This document shows, one piece after another, positions 50,484 to 52,501 of a stretch of DNA of 52,501 bases (the stretch's first letter is position 1; the number at the start of each line of letters is the position of its first letter). Origin of the DNA: Candidatus Omnitrophota bacterium (GTDB lineage: Bacteria; Omnitrophota; Gorgyraeia; 2-01-FULL-45-10); NCBI GenBank assembly GCA_018823705.1, contig JAHJHP010000022.1:1-52501 (forward strand), given 5' to 3'. Under the pieces are notes generated by a model that saw only the letters and a list, made by a program, of their open reading frames with translations, ran no database searches and was not told the origin of the DNA. The translations under genes and the position numbers were made by a program.

Positions 50484-51250
50484 ATAACCTCTTCGAGCTT
50501 TGTCATATCCTGGGCGGGACGAACTATCGCGCACTTGTAGAGGCGCCCCGGCTCTTTATAGACGCTCACCACATCGCCAACAAGTATGCCTTTCGGAAAG
50601 ACGCTGCCAAAGCCCGCGGTGATGACCTTATCGCCCTTCATCACATCCGAATCGAGCGCAATATAAATTATCTTACATCTTCCGTCAGGCCTTCCCACAA
50701 GTATGCCGCCCTGGCGGTTGCGCTGTATCACGACGCCAACCTTTGAATTAGTATCCGTTATCAGAAGTATCTTGCTGGAATACCGTCCGACCTCAAGGGC
50801 CCTGCCTATCAGGCCTTTCATCGAAATGACAGCATTACCCTGGCTGACCTGGTTGGCGGAGCCTTTATCTATGATAAGTGAATTCGACCAATTGGTGGGA
50901 TCGCGGCCTATGACTTCGGCCGGAATAGTCGCAAACGGGATAGCATCCTGAAAATCAAGGATGCCTTTGAGACGTCGATTCTCAATAAGTAAGTATTTGG
51001 ATTCCTCGCCTTGCCTGACCAGAAGATCTATCTTTTCACGAAGGCGCTTATTTTCTGCGGTCAAAGACGCGAACGGAAGCAATCTTCCGGCAGCGGCGTA
51101 AAAAGAGTGCAACGCCTTTAAGGGAATAACGCTTAAGTCCAGAAGCTTAGTTCGTATCGGACTTGTTATCGTGTTGGAATTTGCTACAAGGAATACGAGA
51201 AATGCTATGATTACGAGGGACTTTAATACTATCTTTTTTCGATCGCGCAC
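50471..51250 (-). CDS. mreC: Rod-shape-determining protein MreC
   Basis: MreC (259 residues) is a bitopic scaffold linking MreB and PBP2. One N-terminal membrane helix (VLKSLVIIAFLVFLVANS) is followed by a coiled-coil (LTAENKRLREKIDLLVRQ to about residue 95) and the beta-rich MreC domain with AEVIGRDPTNWSNSLIIDKGS, KGLIGRALEVG, ITDTNSKVGVVIQRNRQGGIL and GDKVITAGFGSVFPKGILVGDV. GTG start. It lies between mreB and mreD. Confidence 0.95.
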   Translation of the reverse strand: MRDRKKIVLKSLVIIAFLVFLVANSNTITSPIRTKLLDLSVIPLKALHSFYAAAGRLLPFASLTAENKRLREKIDLLVRQGEESKYLLIENRRLKGILDFQDAIPFATIPAEVIGRDPTNWSNSLIIDKGSANQVSQGNAVISMKGLIGRALEVGRYSSKILLITDTNSKVGVVIQRNRQGGILVGRPDGRCKIIYIALDSDVMKGDKVITAGFGSVFPKGILVGDVVSVYKEPGRLYKCAIVRPAQDMTKLEEVMCIK

Positions 51251-51252
51251 AC

Positions 51253-52326
51253 CTATCGGTCAATCCTTGGGGAAGCGGTCAACATCTTAAGATATTTCAT
51301 CTCACTCAGAACCTTGCCTGTTCCTAGAGCCACTGCGGTCATCGGGTCTTCCGCCAGATGCACCGGCAAGCCCGTCTCTTCGGAAATAAGTTTATCGATA
51401 CCCCTCAAAAGCGATCCACCGCCGGCCAGCACTATCCCTTTATCGATCAGATCCGAAGAGATCTCCGGGGGAGTCCTTTCCAGCGTTATCCTGACGGCCT
51501 CGAGTATCTGCGCGATGGGCTCCGCCATCGCCTCCCTTATCTCTTCGCTTGTTATCGACACGGTCTTAGGAAGTCCCGCAACAAGGTCACGGCCTTTTAC
51601 ATCCATCTTCAGTTCTTCCTCGAGAGGGTATACCGAACCGATCTTCATCTTTATATCTTCGGAGGTCCTCTCGCCTATCATAAGATTGTAATTCTTCTTG
51701 ATATAATTTATTATGGCTTCATCCAGTTCATCGCCGCCGACACGGACCGACTTTGAGAAGACGACCCCGCCGAGCGATATAACCGCCATCTCCGTGGTGC
51801 CTCCGCCGATATCGATGATCATGTTCCCGGAAGGCTCCTCGGTGGGAAGGCCTACCCCTATGGCCGCCGCCATCGGCTCCTCGATGGTGAATACTTCCCT
51901 GGCTCCCGCATGCAGCGCGGAGTCTTTAACGGCGCGCCTTTCAACTTCCGTTATTCCTGAAGGTATCGCTATCACTATACGCGGCCTGCCGAGCGGCCTC
52001 GACTTATTGACTTTCTTGATAAAATATCTTAACATCGCTTCGGAGATCTCGAAGTCCGTGATGACTCCATGCCTCATAGGCCTTATTGCCACTATATTGC
52101 CCGGAGTCCTTCCCAGCATCCTCTTTGCCTCTTCTCCTACAGCCAGCACATTGGAGGTGCCGGCCTGGACAGCGACGACTGAAGGTTCGCAGAGCACTAT
52201 TCCCTGGTTCTTCAGGTAGACAAGCGTATTGGCCGTACCCAGGTCTATCCCCATATCATTGGCAAACAGGCCCAACGTCTCATCGTAAACCTTGACAGCC
52301 GCGGCCCACACTAACTTTAATTTCAT
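51253..52326 (-). CDS. mreB: Rod-shape-determining actin-like protein MreB
   Basis: MreB (357 residues) polymerises under the membrane and directs lateral wall synthesis. It has the actin-fold nucleotide motifs [15 protein letters not shown] (Asp28 onward), [33 protein letters not shown] and [14 protein letters not shown]. The N-terminus has about 24 residues ahead of the first phosphate loop, including a hydrophobic/amphipathic stretch that may contact the membrane. AAGGAG precedes the ATG. It is the first gene of the operon. Confidence 0.97.
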   Translation of the reverse strand: MKLKLVWAAAVKVYDETLGLFANDMGIDLGTANTLVYLKNQGIVLCEPSVVAVQAGTSNVLAVGEEAKRMLGRTPGNIVAIRPMRHGVITDFEISEAMLRYFIKKVNKSRPLGRPRIVIAIPSGITEVERRAVKDSALHAGAREVFTIEEPMAAAIGVGLPTEEPSGNMIIDIGGGTTEMAVISLGGVVFSKSVRVGGDELDEAIINYIKKNYNLMIGERTSEDIKMKIGSVYPLEEELKMDVKGRDLVAGLPKTVSITSEEIREAMAEPIAQILEAVRITLERTPPEISSDLIDKGIVLAGGGSLLRGIDKLISEETGLPVHLAEDPMTAVALGTGKVLSEMKYLKMLTASPRIDR

Positions 52327-52345
52327 ACCGTCTCCTTGTCTTGCG

Positions 52346-52374
52346 ATATTAACAAAAAAACCCGCTCATGTCAA
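52346..52374 (-). promoter_or_regulatory. Promoter of the mreB-mreC-mreD-mrdA-rodA operon
   Basis: On the minus strand TTGACA (52374-52369) and TAATAT (52351-52346) stand 17 bases apart, close to the sigma-70 consensus. The start point would be near 52339, giving a leader of about 13 bases that holds the AAGGAG ribosome-binding site of mreB. Confidence 0.8.
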
Positions 52375-52396
52375 ACATATTCAGCCACTCGTTATT

Positions 52397-52464
52397 GGCG
52401 AAAATATTCACTCAACCTTTGCCGCACCTCAGGGCTTCACTTGCGGCGATGAATTATTTTCGCC
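52397..52464. repeat. 68-bp palindromic element upstream of the mre operon
   Basis: It starts GGCGAAAATATTCA and ends TGAATTATTTTCGCC, near-perfect inverted ends differing by one base. Inside, GCCGCA and TGCGGC form a central stem around CCTCAGGGCTTCACT. The ends match those of the 247-bp foldback element. No gene is visible from here to the end of the window. Confidence 0.75.
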
Positions 52465-52501
52465 GTGCGCTAAGGTTTACGTCGAGCGAATTATGTGTAC
52501 A

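Overview
The window is bacterial chromosomal DNA from a diderm (Gram-negative-type) organism. The evidence for an outer membrane is a TonB-dependent receptor, a TonB-like protein, a periplasmic binding protein and an LpxL/HtrB-like acyltransferase. Gene order is conservative, Ile codons are often AUA, and GTG and TTG starts are common. Several palindromic dispersed repeats resemble those I associate with uncultured PVC-group lineages, Omnitrophota (OP3) in particular. That placement is an inference from style and repeats, not from a phylogeny.

Layout. (1) 2-15770, plus strand: the end of tuf followed by the complete S10-spc-alpha ribosomal supercluster (rpsJ to rplQ, with secY, adk, map, infA, rpmJ and rpoA), closed by a strong intrinsic terminator. 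rpmD (L30) is missing. (2) 15771-16563: a gene-free nest of foldback and palindromic repeats ending in a promoter. (3) 16564-23848: a TCA-type operon encoding an aminotransferase, a two-subunit aconitase-family hydro-lyase, NAD-type isocitrate dehydrogenase, malate dehydrogenase, dihydrolipoamide dehydrogenase, LipB and a 76-residue stand-alone lipoyl domain. (4) 23860-26496: a membrane-lipid/envelope cassette (GT28-like glycosyltransferase, LpxL-like acyltransferase, GT2). (5) 26504-41728: a corrinoid salvage island. It opens with a promoter, a cobalamin riboswitch and a terminator. A 38-residue Cys-containing peptide and its radical SAM/SPASM partner come next (a RiPP-like pair), then cobC, cobU, cobT, cobS, cobD-like, cobQ, cbiB, a DUF71 ATPase, btuF, btuC, btuD and cobO. 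A second compact cobalamin riboswitch precedes btuB and a tonB that is split by an apparent frameshift. (6) 41805-46862: an exported Hsp20, efp, an HI0933-type flavoprotein, maf, an unrecognised beta-repeat protein, and gpsA with a possibly leaderless promoter. (7) 46878-47124: a second, inverted copy of the 247-bp foldback element. (8) 47156-52326, minus strand: the rod-shape operon mreB-mreC-mreD-mrdA-rodA, read from a near-consensus promoter, with another palindromic element upstream.

How it works together. The island has no corrin-ring synthesis genes. It looks built to import corrinoids (BtuB/TonB, BtuFCD), adenosylate them (CobO), finish the amide and aminopropanol chemistry (CobQ, CobD, CbiB) and attach the lower ligand (CobU, CobT, CobC, CobS). 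The most interesting item is the peptide/radical SAM pair placed first behind the cobalamin riboswitch: a ribosomally made, enzymatically modified peptide whose production appears tied to B12 status and whose function is not known to me. The second theme is repeats: at least five short palindromic or foldback families lie between genes. One family has entered reading frames and supplies the C-terminus of cobC and the N-terminus of the DUF71 gene.

No tRNA, rRNA, CRISPR array or transposase gene was seen.
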